Source of the DNA: Homarus americanus
Lineage: Eukaryota; Arthropoda; Malacostraca; Decapoda; Nephropidae
DNA: 64,000 bases
Assembly: GCF_018991925.1 (NCBI RefSeq)
Contig: NW_024735516.1
Coordinates: 285,001 to 349,000 of the forward strand
Direction: 5' to 3'
Each line of letters begins with the position of its first letter. The first letter of the stretch is position 1. Under the pieces are notes generated by a model that was not told the DNA's origin, did not search any database, and saw only the letters and a program-made list of their open reading frames with translations. A program made the position numbers and the translations under genes. Below, piece by piece: positions 33,835 through 43,870 of this stretch.

Positions 33835-34121
33835 CACCTGATGATTACTCCCCACCTTATCTTACCTGTTGATTAAACCTCCTTACGATACCTGGGGGAG
33901 TTAGGTTGGGTTGGGTTGGGTTAGGTTAGGTTGGGTTAGGTTGGGTTGGGTTGGGTTGGGTTAGGTTAGGTTAGGTTGGGTTATGTTGGGTTAGGTTGGG
34001 TTAGGTTAGGTTAGGTTGGGTTATGTTGGGTTAGGTTGGGTTAGGTTGGGTTAGGTTAGGTTAGGTTAGGTTAGGTTAGGTTAGGTTAGGTTAGGTTGGG
34101 TTAGGTTGGGTTAGGTTGGGT
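33835..34121 (+). repeat. Foldback arm followed by mixed TTAGG/TTGGG array
   Basis: The arm GCACCTGATGATTACTCCCC, CACCTTATCTTACCTGTTGA and TTAAACC precedes about 43 pentamers in which TTAGG and TTGGG units are interspersed. Of the pentamer arrays here, this is the only one rich in TTGGG. No matching right arm is seen after 34121. Confidence 0.8.
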
Positions 34122-34388
34122 CAATGTTTTTTTTTACGTCATGGTTATTGAAGTAAAGTTTACGCCAGTATGATTTTTTTCCATATTTTCCTGCTTAGTT
34201 AATCAGCCAATTAGACGCCGTACATTCACCTTTACACACCTGTTGTTTACGTGTACGAAAGCGAGGAACTAGTAAAGAATAATAAATATAATAAAAAGTG
34301 CAAACAAAATAAAATTACATATTTACCATTAACAAAGGAGATAAAATGTGCAGTATTATGTAGAATTTTTAAGAGAGGATGTGAGGTT

Positions 34389-34390
<2 letters not shown>
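34122..34390. other. Unassigned AT-rich sequence
   Basis: No feature recognised. Confidence 0.5.

Positions 34391-34434
<44 letters not shown>
34391..34434. repeat. (GA)n microsatellite
   Basis: Perfect run of about 22 units. Confidence 0.98.
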
Positions 34435-34437
<3 letters not shown>

Positions 34438-34550
34438 TGTGTTTGATGCTCTCCTACGCCTGGTAGATCGGTCACTGGTCGTCATGGCAACGACTTAGTC
34501 ATAAAACGCGGCAGTTGGAATTGTACTGAAACACGAGTTGATAGGGAGCT

Positions 34551-34830
34551 GCAGGCCTACACGTCACTCAGCACCTGTTCACCTTCTACAGGCAGGCCTA
34601 CACGTCACTCAGCACCTGTTCACCTTCTACAAGCAGGCCTACACGTCACTCAGCACCTGTTCACCTTCTACAGGCAGGCCTACACGTCACCCAGAACCTG
34701 TTCATCTTCTACAGGCAGGCCTCCACGTCACTCAGAACCTGTTCACCTTCTACAGGCAGGCCTCCACGTCACTCAGAACCGGTTCTCCTTCTACAGGCAG
34801 GCCTACACGTTACTCAGAACCTGTTCACCT

Positions 34831-34836
<6 letters not shown>
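34551..34836. repeat. 41-bp minisatellite
   Basis: Seven copies of GGCCTACACGTCACTCAGCA followed by CCTGTTCACCTTCTACAGGCA with few substitutions and one short indel. The 116-codon frame across it is a by-product. Confidence 0.95.

Positions 34837-34871
<35 letters not shown>
34837..34871. repeat. (CA)n microsatellite
   Basis: Perfect run that grows directly out of the last TCTACA of the 41-bp array. Confidence 0.97.
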
Positions 34872-34873
<2 letters not shown>

Positions 34874-34894
34874 CTATTGTTAAAATAATAAACA

Positions 34895-35016
34895 ACTCCT
34901 GATTTATGTACTGTACAGCCCTGTAAATGTATTCAATGCATATTATATCATTATGTCTAAATCAAATGTAAGTCTGTATATTTTCAGCCACCGGCTGCAA
35001 CTCTATTCATAAACCG

Positions 35017-35061
<45 letters not shown>
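34895..35061 (+). mobile_element. LINE 3' tail ending in (ATT)n
   Basis: TACTGTACAGCCCTGTAAAT, CTGTATATTTTCAGCCACCG and ATAAACCGTTTATT, followed by an ATT run (35019-35061). Nearly identical to 56548-56708 and clearly related to the 3' end of the RT-bearing relic at 42.45-43.09 kb. It is a dead-on-arrival, 5'-truncated insertion carrying only the 3' untranslated end. Confidence 0.88.
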
Positions 35062-35063
<2 letters not shown>

Positions 35064-35635
35064 ACACACATAACATCGCAACATTTGACCTTCCATTATT
35101 CTCGTCTTCCTGGATACGGTCAAGACACACACTGAAAGAAAACGTCTGCCTCTGAAATCTGATTAATCAATACTTGTCGCTAATTACTGCAAAAAAAAGT
35201 ATCTTTACCTTTGAAGAGTTGCTGAATGATGCACTGTATCGTGTTCCTTTTGACAACCATTTTCCCCGATAACATCAGAACTGATTGACTCAGAGAGAGA
35301 GAGAGAGAGGAGTGTGTGTATGTATGTGTGTGTGTGTGTTTAATATATTTTCACTACAAATTAAAACACACTGTTGTCGTCATGAACCAAGGTGTAGAAC
35401 ATCATTATTAAGACACAAGCGCCGGACACGTGAAGGCTTCCTCAATCATACACCTGCCAGGTTTCTTTTGTTTTTCAGGTGTGTTCATAAAAGGTGTGTG
35501 AGGGGAAACCTTTTTCTTACCCTGCAATATTAAAATGGGCCGACGGCTCCCTCCTAAAATAAATGGTTCTTATATTGTTTTTTAGGTTTAACTTTAATAT
35601 GTTTAACTCACAAAGATTCTCGTGACTGATCACAT
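35062..35635. other. Unassigned sequence with GA/GT microsatellites
   Basis: (GA)n at about 35292-35309 passes into GT-rich sequence to 35339. No gene recognised. Confidence 0.55.
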
Positions 35636-35712
35636 GATTGAACACATGAGAGAACACACGATTGAACACATGAGAGAACACATGAGTGAACATATAAGTG
35701 AACACATAAGGA
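35636..35712. repeat. 12-13-bp repeat GAACACATGAGAGA
   Basis: About six degenerate copies of GAACACATGAGAGA/GTGA units. Confidence 0.8.
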
Positions 35713-36065
35713 AGACAAGTTACTGTGAGGCTACTTTGACTTATATATCGTACGTGTCATTATTCTGAAACAACTTAACATCAACAACAACACCAATAAC
35801 AACAACAACAGCGAAGTATGTCTTCTATGAGAATAAGAAAAGCTTTTCAACTTCTTATTCTCCTCAATTTCTTGCTCGAAGGAATCATTTCTGATAGCAT
35901 AGGAACATAACCTTGACTTACGCAGCATCACTTAAGGACTGAACGAGACTCAACAGCGAGTTGTCCCACAAGTCTACACAAATTATTGTTTTCCTTTATA
36001 ACAACATAAGAAGCCTTCGGTACTAGGTCAAAGGTGCCTTATATCCAGATGTACACAATCAAAGG

Positions 36066-36067
<2 letters not shown>
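35713..36067. other. Unassigned AT-rich sequence
   Basis: Contains a few AACAAC units near 35785-35810. Nothing else recognised. Confidence 0.5.

Positions 36068-36098
<31 letters not shown>
36068..36098. repeat. (GT)n microsatellite
   Basis: About 15 units. Confidence 0.97.
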
Positions 36099-36101
<3 letters not shown>

Positions 36102-36399
36102 AAAAAAAGAACAAACAAGACAACGGTACACACACACTTACCCCATCAACAACACCCAATACACCAGGAGCCAGTCATCAGGTGTAGCTACATTGTGTGG
36201 TATAACGAGAGAAATATATCATGTATTGAAATCAGTATTCATTTGTGTAGATCAAAAGAATTAAACAATAGTGGTGTGTTTTGTGCAGGAACAGAAGGAC
36301 GCAGGTCAGTGTTTATCAGACGCGACAGGTTAATTATCCAGGGAGCAGAAAGTGTGTAGAAATGCATAAAGTGAAGTGAAAAAAAAAATTACATTCTAA

Positions 36400-36690
36400 T
36401 TTTATGATCGTTCTAACTGTAGCTTTCGTTCTGAGGAGTGTTGAAGAACGAAAGCCACCACCGTGATTGTTTTAACTATAGGTTGTGTCTGGCAGTTCTT
36501 CAAGAGACAAACCAAAAACATTCACATTTTATTGATCGTTCTAACTGTGGCTTAAATACTGGCGAGTGTTGAAGAATGAAAAACCATTGCCATGATCGTT
36601 CTAACTATAAGTTGTGTCTGGCAGTTCTTCAAGAGACAAAACAAAGACATTCACATTTTATTGAACGTTCTAAAAGTGGATTTAGTTGCT
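36400..36690. repeat. About 129-bp imperfect tandem repeat
   Basis: TGATCGTTCTAACTGT starts at about 36404 and 36533. GTTGTGTCTGGCAGTTCTTC followed by AAGAGACAAA occurs once per unit, and a partial third copy follows. Within each unit the TGATYGTTYTAACTAT string recurs about half-way, so the unit itself is an older duplication. Confidence 0.85.
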
Positions 36691-36757
36691 GAGAATTGTT
36701 TATCTCGAAGATAAATACGTTCGCCGTACAGTGATCACCTTAATTGTGGATGAAGTG

Positions 36758-37172
36758 GTCTGGTTGAGGTGGAATGGTTGAGGTCAGGTGGGTGAGGACA
36801 GGTGGGTGAGGTCAGATGAGTGAGGTCAGGTGGGTGAGGTCAGATGGGTGAAGTCAGGTTGGTGAGGTCAGGTAGGTGAGGTCAGGTGAGTGAGGTCAAG
36901 TGGATGAGGTCAGGTGAGTGAAGTTAAGTGAGTTAGGTCAGGTGGATGAGGTCAGGTGGATGAGGTTAGATGGGTGAGGTCACATGGATAAGGTCAGGTG
37001 GGTGAGGTCAGATAGGTGAGGTCAGGTGGGTGAGGTCAGGTGGGAGAGATTAGGTGGATGAGGTCACGTGGGTGAGGTAAGATGGGTGAGGTTATGTGTA
37101 TGTGTATGAATGGGTGAGGTCAGATGGGTGAGGTCAGATGGGTCAGGTCAGGTGAGTGAGGTAGGGTGGGTT
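36758..37172. repeat. 14-bp minisatellite (GTGAGGTCAGGTGG)n
   Basis: About 28 copies, each carrying an AGGTCA hexamer or a one-base variant, 14 bp apart. AGGTCA is the classical nuclear-receptor half-site. Here it may simply be part of the repeat word. Confidence 0.93.
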
Positions 37173-37383
37173 AGTCTTGCACTGCTACGAGACAGTGGAT
37201 ATATTTGTCTCTATCAAGGTCAATGTAGAGACGTCAGCCTGACAGCGTTCTAGTTTTCGCCTTGGTCTCTACTATTAACCCTAGTCCCTCACCACACGCC
37301 CCAACGATCACTGCTGTATATATTTTTTGTCATCACTACTATAACAACTTCACCCGATTATAGTACTTCTTACTTTGTTGTAT
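37173..37383. other. Unassigned sequence
   Basis: No feature recognised. Confidence 0.5.
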
Positions 37384-37467
37384 TAACCTAGCCTAACCTA
37401 GTTCAACCTGACCTACCCTGACCTAATCAAACTTCCCCTAAAATAACCTAACCTAACCTAACCTAAC
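37384..37467 (-). repeat. Degenerate CCTAA array
   Basis: CCTAA units with many variants (CCTAG, CCTGA, CCCTA) ending in five perfect copies. It directly precedes the CR1 ORF1 relic. Confidence 0.85.
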
Positions 37468-37479
37468 TGAAAGCTGAAC

Positions 37480-38245
37480 TTAAGCTCAGAGGCGAAAATG
37501 TATGGCTGAAAGAAGTGAATCCCAAGATGAAGGAGGAAGATGTGAGACGGGAAGAGTTTGTGAATGATGACACAAGGTCGACAAGGTTGGTAGTGAAGAA
37601 GGTCATTATAGCAGGTAAGTGTACTAACTCCTTAAGTCCTTTCGGGGACGAAATGGACGGCAGAGTTACAGTTAAGGACAAGAATGACAAAGAAAGTAAG
37701 AAAACCTTAATCGTTGGTGATTCACGGGTAAGGTACCTGGATCGTGCTTTCTGTGAAAATGACAAAAATGGAGGATGAGGGTGTGTTTACCAGGAGCTCG
37801 GGTGTGGGATATAGTAGACAGGATGGACAATATTATGTTTGGTAATGTGAACAATCTATTAACTGCCTCAGTCTAAGAGGTTATTGTCTGATGTTTGAAG
37901 TGAAGAGCTCCTTGATAAGTTCATGACAGATATACTGTAGACAGCATTAGGTCGAAGGGAGGGATCCCTATCATATGTGCTGTCCTGCCGAGAAGTAAAG
38001 ATGGCAATGAATGGTTGTCAAGAGCAGTTTGTGTCAACGGCCGTCTTAGTAGATATTGTGGGTCAATATCAGTCCCATTCATTGACAACTGGGACAACTT
38101 TTATGGCAGAAGGGACCTTTATGTTAGGGATGGAGTGGCAACTCTGGCTGGCTCTCTCGAGAGGGCAGCTCAAAAGATGTCGAAGTATTTAAACGGCTTA
38201 AGGAACATGAGAGCACGGGGGCTGAGGAGACTGCAGTGGGTGTAG
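37480..38245 (+). pseudogene. CR1-like ORF1, SGNH/GDSL esterase-type
   Basis: Three frame segments read KKTLIVGDSRVRYLDRAFCE, then RMRVCLPGARVWDIVDRMDN, then GGIPIICAVLPRSKDGNEWL, SRAVCVNGRLSRYC and NWDNFYGRRDLYVRDGVATL. This is the SGNH-hydrolase-like (GDS motif) domain that CR1-clade ORF1 proteins are known to carry. The block I Ser (GDS) is kept. The last block, normally DG.H, reads DGVAT, so the catalytic His is lost. Frameshifts at about 37765 and a stop region at 37870-37930 also break it. It lies just upstream of an endonuclease relic in the correct order for a CR1 element, so both are pieces of one insertion. Confidence 0.85.
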
Positions 38246-38580
38246 GAATATATAACGAAAGGTTACACAGAAATCGTGCAAGGAATGATGATCAAGTTAA
38301 AATAATCATTGAGTTAAAATCAAAACGTGGCAGGGAGATGAATCCGATCACGGCTAACGTAAATGTCTACTACGCAAACAGTTAAAGTATAAAGAATAAA
38401 ATGGATGAAATCACACCTTTGGTAATACTGAAAAAAAAACCACACGATATAATAGCATTCACTGAAACGGATTAACTTAGACTCTCGTGAGCTACCTGTC
38501 GAATACCAAATTAAAGGTTATAAATTATTTCATACTGATAGGAAGATTAGGAAAGAAGCCAAGGTAGCAATATATGTCAC
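38246..38580 (+). pseudogene. CR1-like endonuclease N-terminal relic
   Basis: Aligns by eye with 29545-29860 of the CR1 copy: NVNVYYANS, stop, IKNKMDEI, DIIAFTET, then broken frames with ELPVEYQ-like nucleotides. The copy stops at a (CA)n run at 38579-38599. The rest of the element is missing, so this is a 3'-truncated piece (unusual for LINEs) or the rest was lost by later deletion. Confidence 0.85.
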
Positions 38581-38599
38581 ACACACACACACACACACC

Positions 38600-39090
38600 A
38601 TTCACTACCATTAACCAAACAGCCTCAAAAAGTTATACTTGTCTCTTGGTGGCGCGGAAATAAACGACACCATTAGTATATCATGACGAGTTAATTTCTC
38701 CTCAGTTGGACTAATTTATTTCGCTTCTTATCTAAGCTATGAAAAATAATCACATCACATGACTCCTTCCTCCCAATTAGTTTCGTATCCTTAAAGGCCA
38801 AGATAATTTTTAATAATGTTTCTTCTTGATTTAATTTCTTGGCCCAATTTCTCCCGAGTTGTTGTTTTGCAGTAATTCTCTTCATTAATCTCAAATTATG
38901 TTTATAAATACGTAGGCAATAGGAAAAATAACCCACAATAGCAGATGATAGTCAGGTTGTGTTTACTTTGAGTCGTACTAATAGGTATCGTATCACAGGT
39001 AAGTTAATTACTCTCCTACGTTAAAATACATTATATTCATTATCCTGATACTGTATAATATTTTACTTGATGTAAATGAAGAAATTACCA
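38600..39090. other. Unassigned AT-rich sequence
   Basis: An 81-codon minus-strand frame (38691-38936) without recognisable domain. Otherwise featureless. Confidence 0.5.
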
Positions 39091-39372
39091 TTGACTGAAG
39101 ATTCGACACCTCAGCTTATTCCACCTGAAGATTAACCATTCTGAGGTTAGGTTAGCGTTAAGTTGGGTTTGGTTAGGTTAGGTTTTATAAGGTTAGGATA
39201 GGTTTAAGTTTGGTCAACGTTAAGTTAGGTTAGCGTTAAGTTAGGTTAACGTTAAGTTAGCGTTAAGTTATGTTAGATTTGGTTAAGTTCGATTAGGTTA
39301 AGTCAGTTTTAAGTTAGGTTAGGTTAGTTAATTTTCACGTGTATTAAGTTTGGGTGTGTAATCTTCAGGTGA
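39091..39372. repeat. TTAGG-bearing foldback element
   Basis: Left arm: TTGACTGAAGATTCGACACC, then CAGCTTATT and CCACCTGAAGATTAACCATT. The right arm on the minus strand reads GATCACCTGAAGATTACACA, CCCAAACTTAATACACGTGA and AAATTAACTAACC. Between them lie about 180 bp of decayed TTAGG with GCGTTAAGTTAGGTTA subrepeats. Same architecture as 10741-10879 with a longer core. Confidence 0.8.
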
Positions 39373-40057
39373 TCCAGTCGAAAAAAAAACATCATATTTT
39401 ACCTGATACAACAGAACAAGGACTATACACGTGTGGAGTCTTGGTACACATAATACTGCCTCTAACTCACTCTCAGTCATCAATTATGGTTGTGTAAACA
39501 GACCAAGATATGTACACACACAGGCTCAAAAACAGACCATAGCTACTATCTGGTAAGTTGAGTAGGTCAGTAAAACTCCCTTGTGTTTACTCTATTCGAG
39601 TTTGGTTCCAGTGTAAACAAACCTCGCGTGGGTTCAGTGGCCTCTGTGTTCCTTCCTTACATAATGGGATCACAAGAGAGATTTTCCAGGTTCTTAGATA
39701 GTGTACGTATGTTATTGTGGGGGATGGAGGGGGGGGGGTATAATGTGCTGACATCAGGTAGAGTTTAGTCAACAGTGTGCTGTATCCGCACCGCCCTGAA
39801 GAAGCCATTAAGCCCAAGGAACCCACTTCTACCTCCTCATTATATTGCTCATAAGTATTAATTTAATGAGCTCGATGTCTCGTTGACTTCCCTGGAGGAG
39901 GTCCGCCCTTAGAGTGCTCGACCACATCCTTATGAAGAAGCAGATCCTCCTCTGGCAGGCTCTCTAAACCACCGTGTTTAGAATGAAAAGGAAGAGGAGT
40001 GCCATGTTTCTCTCCTACCTTATATAATTCTCGAGTAACTTTAAACAGGACCGTGAG
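39373..40057. other. Unassigned sequence
   Basis: Contains a G-rich run at about 39719-39738. No gene recognised. Confidence 0.5.
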
Positions 40058-40162
40058 GCACTGGGCGGCACCAGGAGGCACTGGGCGGCACCAGGAGGCA
40101 CTGGGCGGCACCAGGAGGCACTGGGCGGCACCAGGAGGCACTGGGTGGCACCAGGAAGCACA
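40058..40162. repeat. 20-bp minisatellite (GGCACTGGGCGGCACCAGGA)n
   Basis: Five copies with little divergence. Open frames on both strands are by-products. Confidence 0.95.
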
Positions 40163-40476
40163 GTATTCCTCTGTTGTGTCCTGAGGCGCTTGGTGCCTTG
40201 TTGTGCTGCTACTGACAGCTAAACCTCCCCGGCCCCGATGCCTTCCTGGTGCAGGGTGGCTCACGGCTGGGACCCCTCACCTCTCACCCCCTCACCTCTC
40301 ACCTCTCACTCCTCACCCAACAAGCCTCGAAGTTGGCAGGACCTGTGTGGGTTGACCTGTGTGCTCGTGTATACAGGACAAAGGTGAACCTAGCTAGGGT
40401 TTCAGTCCAGTGAACCAGAAGCCTCACCACTCTCCAAGTAACCACTGGACTTGGTGTTCAAAGAATTGGTTCCTTT

Positions 40477-41122
40477 GTGGTACAGTTGGCTAGGAGTTGC
40501 TTGAGGTACAGTTGGCGAGGGGTTACTTGTGGTACAGTTGGCGAGGAGTTGCTTGTGGTACAGTTGGCGAGGAGTTGCTTGTGGTACAGTTGGCGAGGAG
40601 TTGCTTGTGGTACAGTTGGCGAGGAGTTGCTTGTGGTACAGTTGGCGAGGTACAGTTGCTTGTGGTACAGTTGGCGAGGAGTTGCTTGTGGTACAGTTGG
40701 CGAGTTGCTTGTGGTACAGTTGGCGAGGAGTTGCTTGGTACAGTTGGCGAGTTGGGAGTTGGGAGTTGCTTGTGGTACAGTTGGCGAGGAGTTGCTTGTG
40801 GTACAGTTGGCGAGGAGTTGCTTGTGGTACAGTTGGCGAGGAGTTGCTTGTGGTACAGTTGGCGAGTTGCTTGTGGAGTTGGGAGTTGCTTGTGGTGCAG
40901 TTGGCGAGGAGTTGCTTGTGGTGCAGTTGGCGAGGAGTTGCTTGGTACAGTTGGCGAGGAGTTGCTTGTGGTACAGTTGGCGAGGAGTTGCTTGTGGTAC
41001 AGTTGGCGAGGAGTTGCTTGTGGTACAGTTGGCGAGGAGTTGCTTGTGGTACAGTTGGCGAGGAGTTGCTTGTGGTGCAGTTGGCGAGGAGTTGCTTGTG
41101 GTGCAGTTGGCGAGGAGTTGCT
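40477..41122. repeat. 26-bp minisatellite, GTGGTACAGTTGGCGAGGAG
   Basis: The unit continues with TTGCTT. About 26 copies, some shortened. The unit has no stop codon in several frames on both strands, so five frames of 198-271 codons overlap. None is a credible gene. Confidence 0.96.
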
Positions 41123-41336
41123 TGACTATGCTCACGTGAACGCTGGAATATTTCAAGCAAGGGTAACCACAACAACCACTGGCTGTAACAAGGTTGGTGG
41201 AGGCTTCTCGCACGTCACCCACCCACTTTTTGATGTATTTGAAGCAAGAAGACACGTGCAAACAAACATATTAGTCAATCCATTGTTTACCATGATGAGA
41301 TGTATCAAATGAAACAAGTACTGTACTGTATATGAA
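41123..41336. other. Unassigned spacer
   Basis: No feature recognised. Confidence 0.5.
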
Positions 41337-41610
41337 GCAAGGTTACTAGATTACAAGATGTTGTAACTGCTAGATTAAGGTTAGGATATAAGTACCTTTG
41401 GCAGTATGTTCCTCAAGCAGATGTAAACAAGACTAAATGTAAAGTGTGTGGCCAGACATATGGCCACACACTTGAACACTACGTCCTCGACTGTGTGAAG
41501 ATAGAACCTTTTAGGGACAGGTCCAAGCACACTGTGTGTGAAATGGCACAACACTTCATCTCTAATGGCAAGATAGCCGACATATTAAGATTGTATCCAC
41601 TTTTTTGCAC
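41337..41610 (+). pseudogene. LINE pol C-terminal zinc-ribbon relic
   Basis: The plus strand reads KVTRLQDVVTARLRLGYKYL, WQYVPQADVNKTKCKVCGQT, YGHTLEHYVLDCVKIEPFRD, MAQHFISNGKIADILRLYPL and FCT followed by a stop. The CKVCG, H and C spacing (C-x2-C...H...C) after an ARLRLGY block matches the zinc-binding C-terminus that follows RNase H in several animal LINE pol proteins. The frame is intact for about 91 codons with a natural stop, but everything upstream is lost. The sequence coding CKVCGQTYGHT forms an 11-bp perfect hairpin. Confidence 0.8.
41444..41471. other. Hairpin 1 (perfect 11-bp arms)
   Basis: Arms GTGTGTGGCCA and TGGCCACACAC enclose the loop GACATA. Lies inside the zinc-ribbon codons. 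Confidence 0.9.
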
Positions 41611-41890
41611 TTAGTAACTACTGTATATCAATTCTCATGTACAGAACCAAATACGCAATGTGCTTGAATACCTCCCACGTAAATGTGAATAACAAAGTGT
41701 GAGGCCAGACATACTGCCTCACACGCCTGTACTCACGCATTTGTGAATAAGTTACCCTTTATGTATAGAACTAAACAAATAATGTAAATGAAATACTGTG
41801 TAACTTTCAGTGCCATAATATCCTGACAACGGGGGTTAATTATTATGACCCTTTGTAAACCCTACTCTGTAATCCTTTTGCGCTACCGCT
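41611..41890 (+). mobile_element. Probable 3' untranslated region of the zinc-ribbon LINE
   Basis: Follows the natural stop directly and contains hairpin 2. No poly(A) or target duplication was found, so the 3' limit is not fixed. Confidence 0.4.
41697..41724. other. Hairpin 2 (perfect 9-bp arms)
   Basis: Arms GTGTGAGGC and GCCTCACAC enclose CAGACATACT. Shares 24 of 28 positions with hairpin 1. The stem differs by a paired change (T-A to A-T). Confidence 0.9.
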
Positions 41891-41957
41891 CACAGGATGA
41901 GTGTGGGGTGCACAATAAAGTAGCCGCTGTAAGAGGTAAAATCAAAATCAATCACGT

Positions 41958-42135
41958 ACCCACCCACTCACCCCTCACCCACCCCCCACCCACTCACCCT
42001 CACCCACCCCTCATCTACCCCATACCCTCCCCCACCCCTCATCTCCCCCACCCTCACCCCTCACCCACCCCTCATCTACCCCCACCCACTCACCCCTCAC
42101 CCACCCCCTCATCTACCCCCACCCACCCACCCAAT
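41958..42135. repeat. C-rich minisatellite (CACCCCTCACCCACCC)
   Basis: About ten imperfect 16-30-bp units of CACCCCTCATCTACCCC type. Confidence 0.92.
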
Positions 42136-42357
42136 CCTTCAACTATAAAACAGATTTATATGTTTCAATTTATCTCTATCTCTCTCTATTCCTCAAGCTC
42201 ATATTTTTGCCTTCCTCATGTAAAGTTATTGGAGTCAGCTGGTTTATTTCGCTTCTCCTTTGTACCCAGGTTAAAATCCAGTTGTAAGGCTGTAACAGGT
42301 CTTTCTTCACCTGATGTAAGATAATGGTCTCTGGTCATGGCAAGGTTCTGTTGTGAT

Positions 42358-42449
42358 AAGTGTGTGTGTGTGTGTGTGTGATTCCTTTGTGTCCGGGACT
42401 ATAATTAACCTGTGATGATGTCTACACACACACACACACACACACACAC
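42358..42449. repeat. (GT)n and (AC)n in inverted orientation
   Basis: (GT)n at 42358-42381 and (AC)n at 42423-42449 are complementary and could pair across 41 bp. The AC run abuts the LINE relic. Confidence 0.93.
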
Positions 42450-43062
42450 GAGCTCCTCAGTGTATACACAACATTCATACTTCCCAAGCTCACCTATGCC
42501 TCCCCCACCTGGTCTTCCTCCCTAAATGCCACACAACGTAAACACCTAGAAAAAGTTCAAAAGAGGGCATGCAAAATTATTCTCTCCTCTTCCTACTCCA
42601 CATATCAAGAAGCGCTCAACACACTGACCCTTTCGACTCTCACTGATCATCACCACGACCTTATCTGCAAATTTGGTAAGAAGCTTCTACACCATCCCCG
42701 ACACCGGCTCCTACTACCACCTGACATCCCCTGTCCGAGAATTGCTGTTCGACACCACAACCGCATCCAGCCCATACGTGCACGAACCGATCGCTATAAG
42801 AACAGCCCAGTCCCAACCATTGTAAAAATTATCAATAACATGTAATAAATCAGTGTATTCACTCCCGGTAAACACTGCTCCTTACACTGTCACTATGTTG
42901 AAATGAACTGTAGTTTGAGCTGATCCCCATCTAAGTTATTATATGTCTTATTTGTGTCACTTATGTTACTTGTATATTATTTGTAACTCGTAACCCATTC
43001 CCCAAATATGTAACTGTATATTTTCAGCCTTCTGGCTGCCAAGCTCTTTCAATAAACCGTTA
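42448..43062 (+). pseudogene. LINE RT C-terminus with 3' UTR
   Basis: The plus strand reads FILPKLTYASPTWSSSLNAT, LEKVQKRACKIILSSSYSTY, EALNTLTLSTL, HHPRHRLLLPPDIPCPRIAV, RTDRYKNSPVPTIVKIINNM, then a natural stop at about 42843. This is the same protein family as the RT at 52943-53765 (ILPKLTYASPAWSSSLNSTQ, LEKVQKRVCRIMLG). The 3' UTR ends CTTTCAATAAACCG plus ATT repeats. The copy is 5'-truncated at the (AC)n run. The surviving 130 codons are uninterrupted. Confidence 0.9.

Positions 43063-43141
<79 letters not shown>
43063..43141. repeat. (ATT)n then (CA)n compound microsatellite
   Basis: ATT run 43065-43094 is the LINE tail; a (CA)n run follows to 43141. Confidence 0.97.
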
Positions 43142-43144
<3 letters not shown>

Positions 43145-43359
43145 CTCTCTCCGGCTACCCGTAATAAACCACATAACGAAATATGAAAACTTTAAACCCA
43201 CATATTTCTGAGAATCCGACAATATTTACCAACACAAATTTCCTTCACGAGAAATAGAAAAATTATTAACGAAAAGTAAAGAGAGACCTTGTTGGGGGCT
43301 TCATAGTTTTATATCGTTATAACGCAAGTGGATAAAGGCTTCATACTGAGCTTCATTCA
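43142..43359. other. Unassigned AT-rich sequence
   Basis: No feature recognised. Confidence 0.5.
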
Positions 43360-43870
43360 CTTATAAAACACATGGATAAAACTTTCCTCACTTATAAAAA
43401 CGTACAGCAGAGTTTCCCTTACTTACAAAAACGTACATAGAAACTTCCCTCACTTACAAACACGTACATAGAAACTTCCCTCACTTACAAACACGTACAC
43501 AGAAAGTTCCCTCACTTACAAACACGTACACAGAAACGTACACAGAAACTTCCCTCAAAAAACTCGTACACAGAAGCTTCCCTCACTTAAAATTACATAC
43601 AGAGGAGCTTCCCTCACTTACAAACACGTACATAGAAACTTCTCTCACCTACAAAAACGTACACAGAAGCTTCCCTCTCTTACAAACACGTACATAGAAG
43701 CTTCCCTCACTTACAAACACGTACATAGAAGCTTCCCTCACTTACAAACATGTACAGAAAAGCTTCCCTCACTTACAAATACGTACATAGAAGCTTCCCT
43801 CACTTACAAACACGTATAGAGAAGCTTCCTTCACTTATAAACACGCACAGAGAATCTTCCCTCACTTACC
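43360..43870. repeat. 31-bp minisatellite, CTTCCCTCACTTACAAACAC
   Basis: The unit continues GTACATAGAAG. About 16 copies with length variation (shortened units near 43520 and 43560). Confidence 0.94.

Noticed and set aside
40402..41312. Five overlapping frames of 198-271 codons
   Set aside because: The 26-bp unit has no stop in several frames on both strands; mutually exclusive frames cannot all be genes.
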